Shown: positions 14,888-21,784, counted from the stretch's first letter. The stretch: 64,000 nt of DNA from a virus (IMGVR_UViG_3300033049_000020:88465-152464), one strand, 5' to 3'. Program-made: numbers and translations. The notes: generated by a model not told the origin, from the letters alone.

Positions 14888-15781
14888 ATGTTTAATATTT
14901 TTAACAAAGAGGTGTTTGACACCAAGAAGATAGTTACTGTGGAAGAAATCCACCAAGAGTTTGATGATGCACAAGAAAAAGTGTTAAAGGAAGCTTCAGA
15001 CATACTGGATGGTATTCCTACCAAAGATTCTAGATTAGAAAGGAAGGCACTTAAATTAGAAATTACTGGTTTCGCTAAGTCGGAATTATTACAGGAATAT
15101 TATACTAAGAATACCGAAATAGAAACTATTGCAAAAGCGGTGGAGGGTAGAAAACGTATGTTGGATAGTATTATGAAATTCATTCAGAAATATCCATACC
15201 AAAAGTTTATCACAGTTGATGAATTGGATAATATTTGTGGCAAATATGGGTTGATATATGCACCCGTCAAACACTACATCAAAGATGTTCCAGAGAAGAA
15301 TCTAGACGAAATAGTTAATAGGAAGGAGCTTCATAGTTCTGAAATAACACCAGTTGTTCATATTGTGTCAAAAATAAGTTTTTGGGACAATACACCACAA
15401 GATTATCAGGATTTTGTGAATAAGCATATCTTGAACCGAGTCTTTCCCGATAAAGAAATGACTGAACGAAACTTTGAACAAGTGATTGAAGAGCGAGGAT
15501 GGAAAGATGGTAAGTCATCCCAGTATTGGTTTAGGAAGGCAACTGTGAAGACTGAAGATAATGCTGGATTACAGGTTGCCGCTCCAGAATCACATTTTGA
15601 TTTGAAAGGATTGAAAAAGACCAAGAAATTTGGTTTCGCTAAAGTGGAATATATCGAAACTAAAGACCCAATTGTTTTTGAATACTGTAAAGACAATATT
15701 GTACGAATAATAAGTAAGTGGGGGACTGACGATGACCAATCATATTTGGACGAATCGTTGATTAATCAAAATTTAAACTAA
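14888..15781 (+). CDS. hypothetical protein, paralogue 2 of a tandem pair
   Basis: The 297-residue tandem paralogue of the gene at 13959 shares the same N- and C-terminal blocks; the middle (residues 150-210) is the divergent part. Function unknown. It ends just before the promoter of the structured RNA region. Confidence 0.82.
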   Translation: MFNIFNKEVFDTKKIVTVEEIHQEFDDAQEKVLKEASDILDGIPTKDSRLERKALKLEITGFAKSELLQEYYTKNTEIETIAKAVEGRKRMLDSIMKFIQKYPYQKFITVDELDNICGKYGLIYAPVKHYIKDVPEKNLDEIVNRKELHSSEITPVVHIVSKISFWDNTPQDYQDFVNKHILNRVFPDKEMTERNFEQVIEERGWKDGKSSQYWFRKATVKTEDNAGLQVAAPESHFDLKGLKKTKKFGFAKVEYIETKDPIVFEYCKDNIVRIISKWGTDDDQSYLDESLINQNLN

Positions 15782-15809
15782 AAGAAAAAGTGAAATAATT
15801 GTCCAAAGA

Positions 15810-15841
15810 TTTGGTAGTGTGGATTATTTTACCTATCTTTG
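15810..15841 (+). promoter_or_regulatory. promoter of the large structured RNA
   Basis: TTTG at 15810-15813 and TATCTTTG at 15834-15841, almost identical to the promoter at 9342. No ORF follows for 1.7 kb, so this drives RNA. Confidence 0.8.
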
Positions 15842-15845
15842 TAGT

Positions 15846-15862
15846 GTTCTTTGAAATGATAG
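15846..15862 (+). promoter_or_regulatory. boxA-like element at the start of the structured RNA
   Basis: GTTCTTTGAAATGATAG resembles the boxA-like GTTCTTTGACAT of the tRNA regions and lies at the expected transcription start. Confidence 0.5.
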
Positions 15863-16863
15863 ATATTGAAGTATTAGGATTTAAAGATTTATTTCTGCAA
15901 TTAAAAGCGAAATAACGGTTCTAAGGTACTGACAGCCGTGAAAGCGGCCTAGGGATAGTAGTGTTAGACAGAAGTTTGATGTTAACGCATTAAATGTTTA
16001 CTGCGGTAGGAAAGGCTCTTCGGAGTTACGAAAACATTACGTGCTCAGTGTTGCATATGTGGGCTGGTTCAAGGAGGTTAGACTCTCTGCCCAAAAAAAT
16101 GCAATTTATAGCGGCCATAAGCGCTCGTGGAGATGTAGTCTGCATCGAATAGAGTAATTAAATCTATATCCGATACTTCAACCTTTAAAAATATTTAGGA
16201 AATGCTTGGCATTAACCTGATGAGGCAATCACGAATGTAGTGGATACATTGCAATAGTAGTGATTGTAACTGGTAAGTGAGAACCAACCATGGAACGGTT
16301 ATCATAGTCTTGCCGCACGTAGAGTGCCAACATGCCTCTAAAGCATTAGATTCATACGATTGAGTGTGGGTCGTGGTTGACGGATGGTGCAAACCCCTCC
16401 CAAGACGCAAAGGAATAGTGAGAAGAGTGGTAGTTCGCCCTACTTTGTCCCCTTAAGTGGGATGCTCTTCTGGCGACATTATTCCGAGAAATTAAAGATA
16501 GATTGGAGAGTGACCTATTAGCGTAGGCGGCCTAGTTGGGGTGGAACATACTACGACACCCAACAACGTGGTTAGAGGTCATTGAAGAGTAAGTGTATGT
16601 GACGATGACACGCTCTCCTAACTGTATTGTTTACCGCAGCATCCGAGATTCAAGGTAGGACTGGGCGTTTGGTTTATCCAACGAAGAAAACTTGGGAGAA
16701 TTGGCGAGTCGATAGGGTAGATATACCTTGAATACGCGAAATAAATTGTTCAAAAGGGGCGAATCGAGAGTCGAGGTATTTGTCGTTCCAAACCGAGAAA
16801 CTCGAACTACTGGCGAGTAGATTCCACTAAAGATGAAAGCTTGTCTAGGGTGGTGAATACGTA

Positions 16864-17027
16864 GATGCCCCACCTGTTAAAAGGTTCCAACTACCGTTGG
16901 AGGATGGTCGTGGTCGGAGTGGTGTTCGATTAGTAGCAATGACTTGAAAAAATCAGAGGTCACTGTCATACGCTGTGAATGGGCGTATCGGTAGTCGGAC
17001 ACCGTAAGTTCTGATGAAGGGGTGCCC
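16864..17027 (+). repeat. structured RNA module, copy 1
   Basis: It begins ATGCCCCACCT and has a hairpin CCAAC-TACC-GTTGG, an A-rich CAGAGG segment, a TACGC/GCGTA hairpin and then CGGTAGT. That last segment complements the first hairpin loop (ACTACCG), a likely pseudoknot. Copy 2 follows directly. Confidence 0.7.
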
Positions 17028-17205
17028 ATGCCCCACCTATATGGTTCGAACTACCGTTCGAACAGAGATGTGTCGACTTCCAACCGACTATATAGCATTC
17101 TCGAAAAAAACAGAGGCAAAGGGGGTACGCTGCAAATGGGCGTAATAGGTAGCTATATCCGAATAAGTATAGTAAGTCGCCAGAGACTTGGGATTCATCT
17201 CTGGC
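17028..17205 (+). repeat. structured RNA module, copy 2
   Basis: It has the same order of elements as copy 1. The first hairpin is CGAAC-TACC-GTTCG, a compensatory C-G to G-C change relative to copy 1, and GGTAG again complements the loop. This covariation argues for selected RNA structure. Confidence 0.7.
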
Positions 17206-17212
17206 GGTAATT

Positions 17213-17297
17213 GGCGCAATAGCTCAGTTGGTAGAGCGAGGTTTAAAAATGCTACTTGTAGCGGCCTTGGTCGGTGGTTCGAATCCATCTTGCGCCA
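17213..17297 (+). tRNA. tRNA-Leu-like (TAA) with 16-nt insertion in the anticodon loop
   Basis: Acceptor GGCGCAA/TTGCGCC, D-arm GCTC/GAGC, T-arm GGTGG/CCATC, A73. The anticodon stem CGAGG/CCTTG encloses TTTAAAA, a perfect 7-nt loop for anticodon TAA, followed by an extra hairpin GCTAC/GTAGC. The variable loop is short, unlike normal tRNA-Leu. The isotype is tentative. Confidence 0.6.
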
Positions 17298-17302
17298 CAT
17301 AT

Positions 17303-17360
17303 GGGGAGGTCAGAGAGGTAGCATTAGGGCTACCCAAGGGTTCGAATCCCTAACTCTCCA
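17303..17360 (+). tRNA. minimal tRNA-like RNA lacking one arm
   Basis: Acceptor GGGGAG/CTCTCC and a T-arm (AGGG-TTCGAAT-CCCT) are present, but only 26 nt lie between them. They form a single hairpin GGTAGC/GCTACC with loop ATTAGG. At 58 nt it lacks a D-arm or an anticodon arm. It could be a functional mini-tRNA or a deletion relic. Confidence 0.45.
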
Positions 17361-17372
17361 CTATTATATAAG

Positions 17373-17570
17373 GTACGGTAGCTCAGATTGCGTTAGAGCA
17401 CTCTTCCTATTAGAGGTGTACAACTTGAAGTAGGAGTATTAAGATGACTGATAAGATAGTATAGTGAGATTCCCTGATGTACAAGGAGGAACGTTGCTAG
17501 AGTGAAATTGAAAGAAGTCTCGATATTAATAACATGAGAGGGGTCGGTGGTTCGAATCCCTCTAGTGCAA
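17373..17570 (+). tRNA. tRNA-Arg-like (CCT) with about 120-nt insertion in the anticodon loop
   Basis: The 5' part has a good D-arm (GCTC/GAGC) and CACTC-TTCCTAT. The 3' part has GAGAG, a T-arm with TTCGAAT and A73. Between them lie about 120 nt without tRNA features, too short for a typical group I intron. The acceptor strands pair only partly, so it may be a decayed or chimeric gene. Confidence 0.4.
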
Positions 17571-17595
17571 CTAAAATATTTTAAACGAATATACT

Positions 17596-18483
17596 ATGTA
17601 TAAAGGAGATTTAAAAAATGTACCATCAGAAGTGGTGGTAGTAATCTTGGAAAGGCAGTTAGAACAAGGCAATAGAAGGGATGTAAGTGTATTTGAAGAA
17701 ACTCTATATGCCCAACAAGATGAAAATGGGTTCGATTGGGATGCTGCGCCAGAAGGCGATAATTTTTGGGAGAGAGTTTTGGAGTTTGAGGAGTGGGAAA
17801 TATTTTTCGAGAAATATCCTAGGAAGTCTTGTGGAGATTATAAGGAGGGTGATTATATTATAGTTACTGAACTTCACGGTGAGTCTAACTACTATAATTG
17901 GTTTATGCCAAATGAAGTTATAAAAGTTGGTGGTGACCGTTGGATGGGGTCTTTAAGAGAACATTTTGCGGCTATAAGTGCTAACAACTACCCAAATGGT
18001 AACGGCATGAATTATAATTTTGAAGAAAACTACAAGATAAGACATGCTACAGATTGGGAAATATTATTATCATTTTGGGGTAGTTTTCCAAAAACTAAAA
18101 TTGAGTTACAAGTAGGGGACACTTACGAGAACTCAACAGGTAAGATGATGAGGATACATTCAATGAATAACAGTATGTTATGGTACATACATGAGAATGG
18201 TACTCTGTACGAGGAAGAAAAAAATACAATATTGGAACGATTAGAAAGGAAGTTATACAAGAATTATAAATCAGTAAATAATAAATCAAAAACAATTAAA
18301 AATGAAGTACACAGAGAGAATTCAGAATCAAGGCGAACAAGCAACAAAGGTATTAGAGCAATTAGGCAAAAGGTCGAAATTGCAAGCGCAAGCAGACCTG
18401 TTGGAAGTAGAGTCTCAGATATCCGACAAAGAAACAGACCTAGAAAATCTACGATTAGCGGAAGGAGAGTATTCTTTAACTAG
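17596..18483 (+). CDS. hypothetical protein with an overprinted C-terminus
   Basis: The 295-residue frame is acidic and ordinary up to about residue 235, with no recognised family. The last 60 residues are Arg/Ser-rich and overlap the gene at 18302 in another frame by 182 nt. The sequence just before 18302 looks like a normal intergenic leader. The tail is therefore probably an accidental extension after a frameshift, rather than designed overlap. Confidence 0.65.
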   Translation: MYKGDLKNVPSEVVVVILERQLEQGNRRDVSVFEETLYAQQDENGFDWDAAPEGDNFWERVLEFEEWEIFFEKYPRKSCGDYKEGDYIIVTELHGESNYYNWFMPNEVIKVGGDRWMGSLREHFAAISANNYPNGNGMNYNFEENYKIRHATDWEILLSFWGSFPKTKIELQVGDTYENSTGKMMRIHSMNNSMLWYIHENGTLYEEEKNTILERLERKLYKNYKSVNNKSKTIKNEVHRENSESRRTSNKGIRAIRQKVEIASASRPVGSRVSDIRQRNRPRKSTISGRRVFFN

Positions 18484-18571
18484 AGTAGCGGAATGTCAAC
18501 TTGCGTTGAACGACCTGAATGCCGTTTACAAATTGATGAATAAAGAGATGATTGCCGAATTCGGCAAGTAA
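18302..18571 (+). CDS. hypothetical coiled-coil protein
   Basis: The 89-residue protein is dominated by heptad-like Leu/Ala/Glu/Gln patterning (KLQAQADLLEVESQISDKE), indicating a coiled coil. Its ATG follows an A-rich leader like other starts here. It is probably the true gene in the overlap with the upstream frame. Confidence 0.75.
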   Translation: MKYTERIQNQGEQATKVLEQLGKRSKLQAQADLLEVESQISDKETDLENLRLAEGEYSLTRVAECQLALNDLNAVYKLMNKEMIAEFGK

Positions 18572-18718
18572 TCAAAAACATTAAGGATAACAACCTTGTG
18601 GGTTACAAAATATTATCTGCTTTAAGCAAACAGTAAACACGCTGCCCATGGAACCGTTGATAACCTATATTATAGGAAGGAGGGGCAAGGATAATGAAAG
18701 GAATAATACGTCCTTTTT
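18572..18718 (+). ncRNA. structured non-coding segment ending in a terminator
   Basis: No ORF. It contains AACC-TTGTG-GGTT, a TGCCC/GGGGCA long-range stem enclosing CCTATA/TATAGG, and a terminal AAAGGA/TCCTTT hairpin before T residues. It could be the 3' UTR of the upstream gene or an independent small RNA. Confidence 0.45.
18697..18718 (+). terminator. intrinsic terminator
   Basis: AAAGGA and TCCTTT pair across 8 nt, followed by TT. A short stem, moderate support. Confidence 0.55.
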
Positions 18719-18722
18719 AATT

Positions 18723-18955
18723 TACAGTCTAACCAAGACGTTGTTTGTATTAGAGGTGTAGACAGAAGTAACTGTTTTGTTACGACCACTCAACCTTTGG
18801 TGGGTTGACAGATATAATATTGAGAGTGATAGACAGCTCCTGAGTGGATACAGGGCGATTAGGACTAAGGAGAGTCATTAATGACTAGCCTCCTACGGGA
18901 ACACAACTCCGTCTAGCTCTTTTATTGTTCTCATCCAATTTGCAGAGAGCACAAC
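18723..18955 (+). ncRNA. structured non-coding segment
   Basis: No ORF in about 230 nt. Hairpins include TCAACC/GGGTTGA and GGAG-AGTCATTAATGACT-CTCC. It lies between a terminator and the ATATTTATAT motif of the next gene. No family recognised. Confidence 0.4.
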
Positions 18956-18965
18956 ATATTTATAT
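18956..18965 (+). promoter_or_regulatory. ATATTTATAT motif
   Basis: A perfect decamer 4 nt before the ATG at 18970, one of the few copies not serving a homing endonuclease or repressor gene. Confidence 0.5.
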
Positions 18966-18969
18966 ACAC

Positions 18970-19449
18970 ATGAGAGCAATAGAGACACAAGCACCAGACC
19001 CAATAGAGAATAAAGATGGATTCTTAACAGTTTTCTTAGCTGGTTCCATTGAGATGGGAATAGCTGAAGACTGGCAGAAAGAATTAATCGGACTATTATC
19101 AGATAAACCAATTGAATTCTTGAATCCAAGACGAGACGATTGGGATTCATCTTGGATTCAAGAATTCGGTGATAATGAATTTACCGAACAAGTAGAATGG
19201 GAACTATCATCATTAGATGCGGCAGACTTAATCATCTGCTATTTCGACAAAGAAACCAAATCACCGATTACCATGATGGAACTTGGCTTACATGCTAAGT
19301 CTCAGAAGCTAATTGTTTGCTGTCCAGAAGGATTCTGGCGTAAAGGAAACGTTGATGTTATTTGTAATAAATACGGTATAACACAAGTAACAGAATTAGA
19401 AAAATTAGCCAATATATTAAGATTACGAAGTCTTATAAGTACAATTTAA
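18970..19449 (+). CDS. nucleoside 2-deoxyribosyltransferase-like protein
   Basis: The 159-residue protein has VFLAGSIEMG near residue 21, NPRRDDWDSSW near 55, EQVEWEL and ADLIICYF near 75-90, and PITMMELGL near 99. This is the order of the nucleoside 2-deoxyribosyltransferase family (Nuc_deoxyrib_tr_2). Such enzymes exchange bases on deoxyribonucleosides or hydrolyse modified nucleotides. In phages they may serve salvage or nucleotide hypermodification. The ATG at 18970 is chosen because the family begins just before the FLAGSI strand. Confidence 0.82.
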   Translation: MRAIETQAPDPIENKDGFLTVFLAGSIEMGIAEDWQKELIGLLSDKPIEFLNPRRDDWDSSWIQEFGDNEFTEQVEWELSSLDAADLIICYFDKETKSPITMMELGLHAKSQKLIVCCPEGFWRKGNVDVICNKYGITQVTELEKLANILRLRSLISTI

Positions 19450-19481
19450 TTTGGTAATATCGGATATTTTTTGTATCTTTG
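19450..19481 (+). promoter_or_regulatory. Bacteroidota-type promoter
   Basis: TTTG and TATCTTTG with a 20-nt spacer. A 21-nt leader precedes the ATG at 19503. Confidence 0.75.
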
Positions 19482-19502
19482 TCTTGAATCAAAACAATTA
19501 CT

Positions 19503-19670
19503 ATGATTAAGAACTTATTACAGGCGAGAGCCAACGGTATTATCGATAGCATGGAAGCCTTGGAAGGTAGAGATGATGAGGAGGCTAACTATGAATTTGA
19601 TGCATTGTATAAGATGGGTATATCTTTGAATATGATGGCATTACACATATTTAAGGTAGAATTAGATTAA
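19503..19670 (+). CDS. small hypothetical protein
   Basis: A 55-residue acidic helical protein, unrecognised, with a clear promoter upstream and a separate promoter immediately downstream. Confidence 0.6.
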   Translation: MIKNLLQARANGIIDSMEALEGRDDEEANYEFDALYKMGISLNMMALHIFKVELD

Positions 19671-19705
19671 TTTGTTGAAATTCTCAGAATAAATGTGTAT
19701 CTTTG
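19671..19705 (+). promoter_or_regulatory. Bacteroidota-type promoter, leaderless gene
   Basis: TTTG directly after the previous stop and TATCTTTG at 19698-19705; the ATG at 19710 is 4 nt away. Confidence 0.75.
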
Positions 19706-19709
19706 TATT

Positions 19710-19880
19710 ATGAAGAAAAATAATTACAGAAGACGAATGACCGTCTTAAACCAATTAGAAGCCCAATTGGAGTCTGGAACTAAAAATTCTGATGGGAAGG
19801 AAATCTCTCTTACTGACAAGGATAAGAAGAGAATAACGAAGGAAGTTGAGGTGTTAACTACTCGACTAAAGAGTGCATAA
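19710..19880 (+). CDS. small basic hypothetical protein
   Basis: A 56-residue Lys/Arg-rich helical protein. The ATG at 19710 has the fixed 4-nt spacing to the -7 box, so the upstream in-frame codons are rejected. Function unknown. Confidence 0.65.
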   Translation: MKKNNYRRRMTVLNQLEAQLESGTKNSDGKEISLTDKDKKRITKEVEVLTTRLKSA

Positions 19881-19918
19881 ATAGTTTTAGATACTATTTA
19901 TCATAAAGAATAGGAACT

Positions 19919-20398
19919 ATGGAATTTGACGATAATGAATTTGATTTCAATGGCTTTCACAATATGAAAGACCTTGGAGAACCCACCAGTGTTGAGAAAT
20001 TTACCCAAGGTGGAGTAACTTACGAACTTAAAGTATGGCAAACAGCTAACGGTGTTATTAAAACCATGGACATCATAGATGTCTCCAGCAACTTTGACGA
20101 TATAGATTTTAAGGTTGTTAAGGAAGAGGTTTCGTTTAATAAGGACGATTTAAACTCAGTATTTGATAATGCAGGTGCAATACCAATGGGCTTTTTACGT
20201 TTATTAGGTGAAGCGGCACAATTGCATGACAGTCATGCAGAACGATTCAGAGGTATGAAACCACCTGAACTCACAATAGAAGAACAAATTGAGGAACTAG
20301 AAGAAGACCTTTTAGTTGTAGTAGGCCAAGAAGATTACGAAGCTGCTGGTGACATTAAAAAGGAAATTGAAACTCTTAAGTTAAAAACTAATGGTTAA
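19919..20398 (+). CDS. UVR-motif protein
   Basis: The 159-residue acidic protein has a C-terminal UvrB/UvrC-type motif near residues 120-155 (EEDLLVVVGQEDYEAAGDIK). The N-terminal part is beta-rich and unrecognised. It is the second UVR protein after 11944; a shared partner is possible. Confidence 0.72.
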   Translation: MEFDDNEFDFNGFHNMKDLGEPTSVEKFTQGGVTYELKVWQTANGVIKTMDIIDVSSNFDDIDFKVVKEEVSFNKDDLNSVFDNAGAIPMGFLRLLGEAAQLHDSHAERFRGMKPPELTIEEQIEELEEDLLVVVGQEDYEAAGDIKKEIETLKLKTNG

Positions 20399-20404
20399 AA
20401 ACTA

Positions 20405-20698
20405 ATGGCTAAGAAACCAGTACCATGTATAAAGTGTGGCGAAACTAAAATAGTAATCGGAGATGCAAACGAAAGCGCCTTCAACTATTTTACGGGTAAA
20501 TGTACCAATTGTGGTAATGAAGTATTTGGTGATTGTGGCATATTCCCTGAGATGGATATGATGGTTGGAACGTGGAATGCGTCTAACGACCCAAAGAAGA
20601 TACTTAAGTCTTATAAGAGTACTATTAAAGATTACGAGAAGAAGATTGACGAAGTAAAACAAAAGATAGTTGAACTTGAATTCTGGCATACCAAATGA
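20405..20698 (+). CDS. zinc-ribbon protein, Lar-like
   Basis: The 97-residue protein has a zinc ribbon (CIKCGE...CTNCGN, near residues 8-38) followed by VGTWNAS and a coiled-coil tail. The ribbon plus a W-N element resembles the small restriction-alleviation (Lar) family, which modulates type I restriction. The similarity is partial, so it is best read as a zinc-ribbon protein that might be anti-restriction. Confidence 0.6.
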   Translation: MAKKPVPCIKCGETKIVIGDANESAFNYFTGKCTNCGNEVFGDCGIFPEMDMMVGTWNASNDPKKILKSYKSTIKDYEKKIDEVKQKIVELEFWHTK

Positions 20699-20814
20699 TA
20701 GATATTAAAGACCTAAGAGTAGGAAATCATATTCAACTTCATGAGGTAGATGCTGGTGAAGATAGAAAGGCAACCTTTGATTGGTTGAAGTCAAATCAAT
20801 TGAAAAGGATATGA
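20695..20814 (+). CDS. short hypothetical protein
   Basis: A 39-residue frame coupled to the previous gene (ATGA) and followed 3 nt later by the next ATG. IDIKDLRVGNHIQL resembles the start of small SH3-like phage proteins. It may be a truncated gene. Confidence 0.45.
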   Translation: MIDIKDLRVGNHIQLHEVDAGEDRKATFDWLKSNQLKRI

Positions 20815-20817
20815 TAA

Positions 20818-21033
20818 ATGGATAAATTAGAGATAGGAACAAGAATAATATTCGTAAAGCTTTTAGATAGCCCAGCCACTGGCGACCACCCAGAATTAGT
20901 TTATGCTTATAAAGGAGACGAAGGAGAGGTAACTGGATACAATAACTTTGAAGGGTATTGGGTTAAAAGAGATAAATGGCCAGCCCCTTTCGGTGCAGAG
21001 ATAGAAACCGAATTCATCGAGTTAAAATTATAA
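20818..21033 (+). CDS. small hypothetical protein, SH3-like pattern
   Basis: A 71-residue beta-rich protein (LEIGTRIIFVK, GDEGEVTGYN, GYWVKRD) with the spacing of a small beta-barrel. Function unknown; last gene before the second tRNA region's promoter. Confidence 0.65.
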   Translation: MDKLEIGTRIIFVKLLDSPATGDHPELVYAYKGDEGEVTGYNNFEGYWVKRDKWPAPFGAEIETEFIELKL

Positions 21034-21084
21034 GACTGAAAATCAGTCACTTAAGAGAAATTTTAAAAATAATTGTACGAACAC

Positions 21085-21115
21085 TTGTTTTATTCAAAAC
21101 TATTTCGTATCTTTG
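21085..21115 (+). promoter_or_regulatory. Bacteroidota-type promoter of the second tRNA region
   Basis: TTG and TATCTTTG, the same layout as at 2398. It is followed by an MRNF ORF, a terminator, a boxA-like element and tRNAs. Confidence 0.75.
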
Positions 21116-21178
21116 TACTATAATTAAAATAAACAAAGAAACTTTGCACTTTTATTAAGTGCGCTATATTTAAAAGAA

Positions 21179-21268
21179 ATGAGAAACTTTACTACGACTT
21201 ATAAAGGGAAACAGTATCCGCAAGGCACAAAGCCAAGCGCACTGAGATTGTCGTATCTTGTTTTCTAA
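21179..21268 (+). CDS. MRNF leader ORF (29 aa)
   Basis: A short basic peptide whose first codons match the leader at 2460 at both DNA and protein level (ATGAGAAACTTTA). It precedes a terminator and a tRNA operon. It is not enriched in one amino acid, so classical attenuation is less obvious than at 2460. Confidence 0.4.
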   Translation: MRNFTTTYKGKQYPQGTKPSALRLSYLVF

Positions 21269-21302
21269 CTTTTTAGAATAGAAAAACACATAGATATTGC
21301 GA

Positions 21303-21334
21303 AAGCCTCAGTGAGAAATCACCGAGGCTTTTTT
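21303..21334 (+). terminator. intrinsic terminator / possible attenuator
   Basis: AAGCCTC plus GTGA pair with TCAC plus GAGGCTT around a GAAA-containing loop, followed by TTTT. It parallels the terminator at 2571. Confidence 0.85.
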
Positions 21335-21372
21335 GTTGTTTCATATTTTGACAACGTTAAAAATAAAATATG

Positions 21373-21392
21373 GTTCTTTGACATCGTGGTAA
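21373..21392 (+). promoter_or_regulatory. boxA-like element
   Basis: GTTCTTTGACATCGTGG is a third copy of the element at 2699 and 3447. It lies between the terminator and the first tRNA. Confidence 0.5.
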
Positions 21393-21400
21393 TAAATAAA

Positions 21401-21473
21401 TTGAGAAGTAGCTTAAACTACAAAGCTCCATCCGTGAGGGGTGGGGATGGAGGTGTAAACCCTCCTTCTCAAC
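21401..21473 (+). tRNA. tRNA-like gene, possibly His (GTG)
   Basis: Acceptor TTGAGAA/TTCTCAA, D-arm AGCT/AGCT, anticodon stem CCATC/GGTGG, T-arm GGAGG-TGTAAAC-CCTCC. C73 is typical of bacterial tRNA-His and GTG lies in the loop. However, no T precedes it, and the T-loop has TG rather than TT. Ser (TGA) is the alternative reading. Confidence 0.5.
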
Positions 21474-21479
21474 TAATAT

Positions 21480-21558
21480 CTAGGTACTTGAGCAGTTGGT
21501 TGAACTCGCTTGCTTTGGGAGCAAGAGTATTGCGCTGGTTCGAATCCAGCTACCTAGA
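21480..21558 (+). tRNA. tRNA-Pro (TGG)
   Basis: Acceptor CTAGGTA/TACCTAG, D-stem GAG/CTC, anticodon arm CTTGC-TTTGGGA-GCAAG, T-arm GCTGG/CCAGC, A73. Slightly long (79 nt). Confidence 0.88.
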
Positions 21559-21569
21559 CTTTTTAATCT

Positions 21570-21663
21570 CTAGTAATGTGCGAGTGGATTAAGCAACTGG
21601 CCTTGGAAACCAGTGAGGACTTCAAGAGGTTGTCTTCCGTAGGTTCGAATCCTACTTACTAGA
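21570..21663 (+). tRNA. tRNA-Ser (GGA) with 9-nt anticodon loop
   Basis: Acceptor CTAGTAA/TTACTAG, class II variable arm GAGGAC/GTCTTC, T-arm GTAGG/CCTAC, A73. The stem ACTGG/CCAGT encloses CC plus TTGGAAA, so the loop is two bases too long on the 5' side; without them the loop is normal for GGA. Confidence 0.75.
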
Positions 21664-21700
21664 AATGACTAAGTTAACTACTTCCACGTAGTAGTCATTG
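21664..21700 (+). repeat. hairpin after tRNA-Ser
   Basis: AATGACTA pairs with TAGTCATT (8 bp), with a CTAC/GTAG inner helix. There is no T run. It could be a processing signal or a remnant acceptor-like stem. Confidence 0.4.
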
Positions 21701-21761
21701 GAAACAGGTAATGCTGGCTAAAAGTTAACAAAAAATTCTGGTCACTTTCTCTGACTTGAAC

Positions 21762-21771
21762 ATATTTATAT
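21762..21771 (+). promoter_or_regulatory. ATATTTATAT motif upstream of HNH gene
   Basis: A perfect decamer 13 nt before the ATG at 21785. Confidence 0.5.
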
Positions 21772-21784
21772 AGAAATAGATATT

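Larger units (their letters stand above)
15846..17212 (+). ncRNA. large structured non-coding RNA region
   Basis: About 1.37 kb with no credible ORF, higher GC than its surroundings, its own promoter and dense inverted complementarity. Domain 1 is closed by TTGAAGTATTAGGAT (15866) with ATATCCGATACTTCAA (to 16181). A second domain is closed by GGAATA (16412) with TATTCC (to 16485), enclosing GAAGAG/CTCTTC and two hairpins. A third is closed by TGACCT/AGGTCA near 16512-16580. The last third holds two tandem homologous modules. It runs into the tRNA cluster. Large ornate phage RNAs next to tRNAs (GOLLD, ROOL) are the known analogues by context; I cannot confirm membership. Confidence 0.75.

Noticed and set aside
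15846-17212. rRNA fragment
   Set aside because: Only one 17-nt segment resembles 23S rRNA; the rest does not match rRNA helices I can recognise.
16195-17433. Short ORFs on both strands in 16.2-17.4 kb
   Set aside because: They cross the structured RNA and tRNA genes, lack promoters and have no protein-like composition.
17373-17570. Group I intron in the tRNA-Arg-like gene
   Set aside because: The insertion is only about 120 nt and I see no convincing P3/P7 core. Group I introns of tRNA-Arg (CCT) are normally 200 nt or longer.
18572-18955. tmRNA or RNase P RNA
   Set aside because: No tRNA-like ends, no tag reading frame and no conserved RNase P core sequences.
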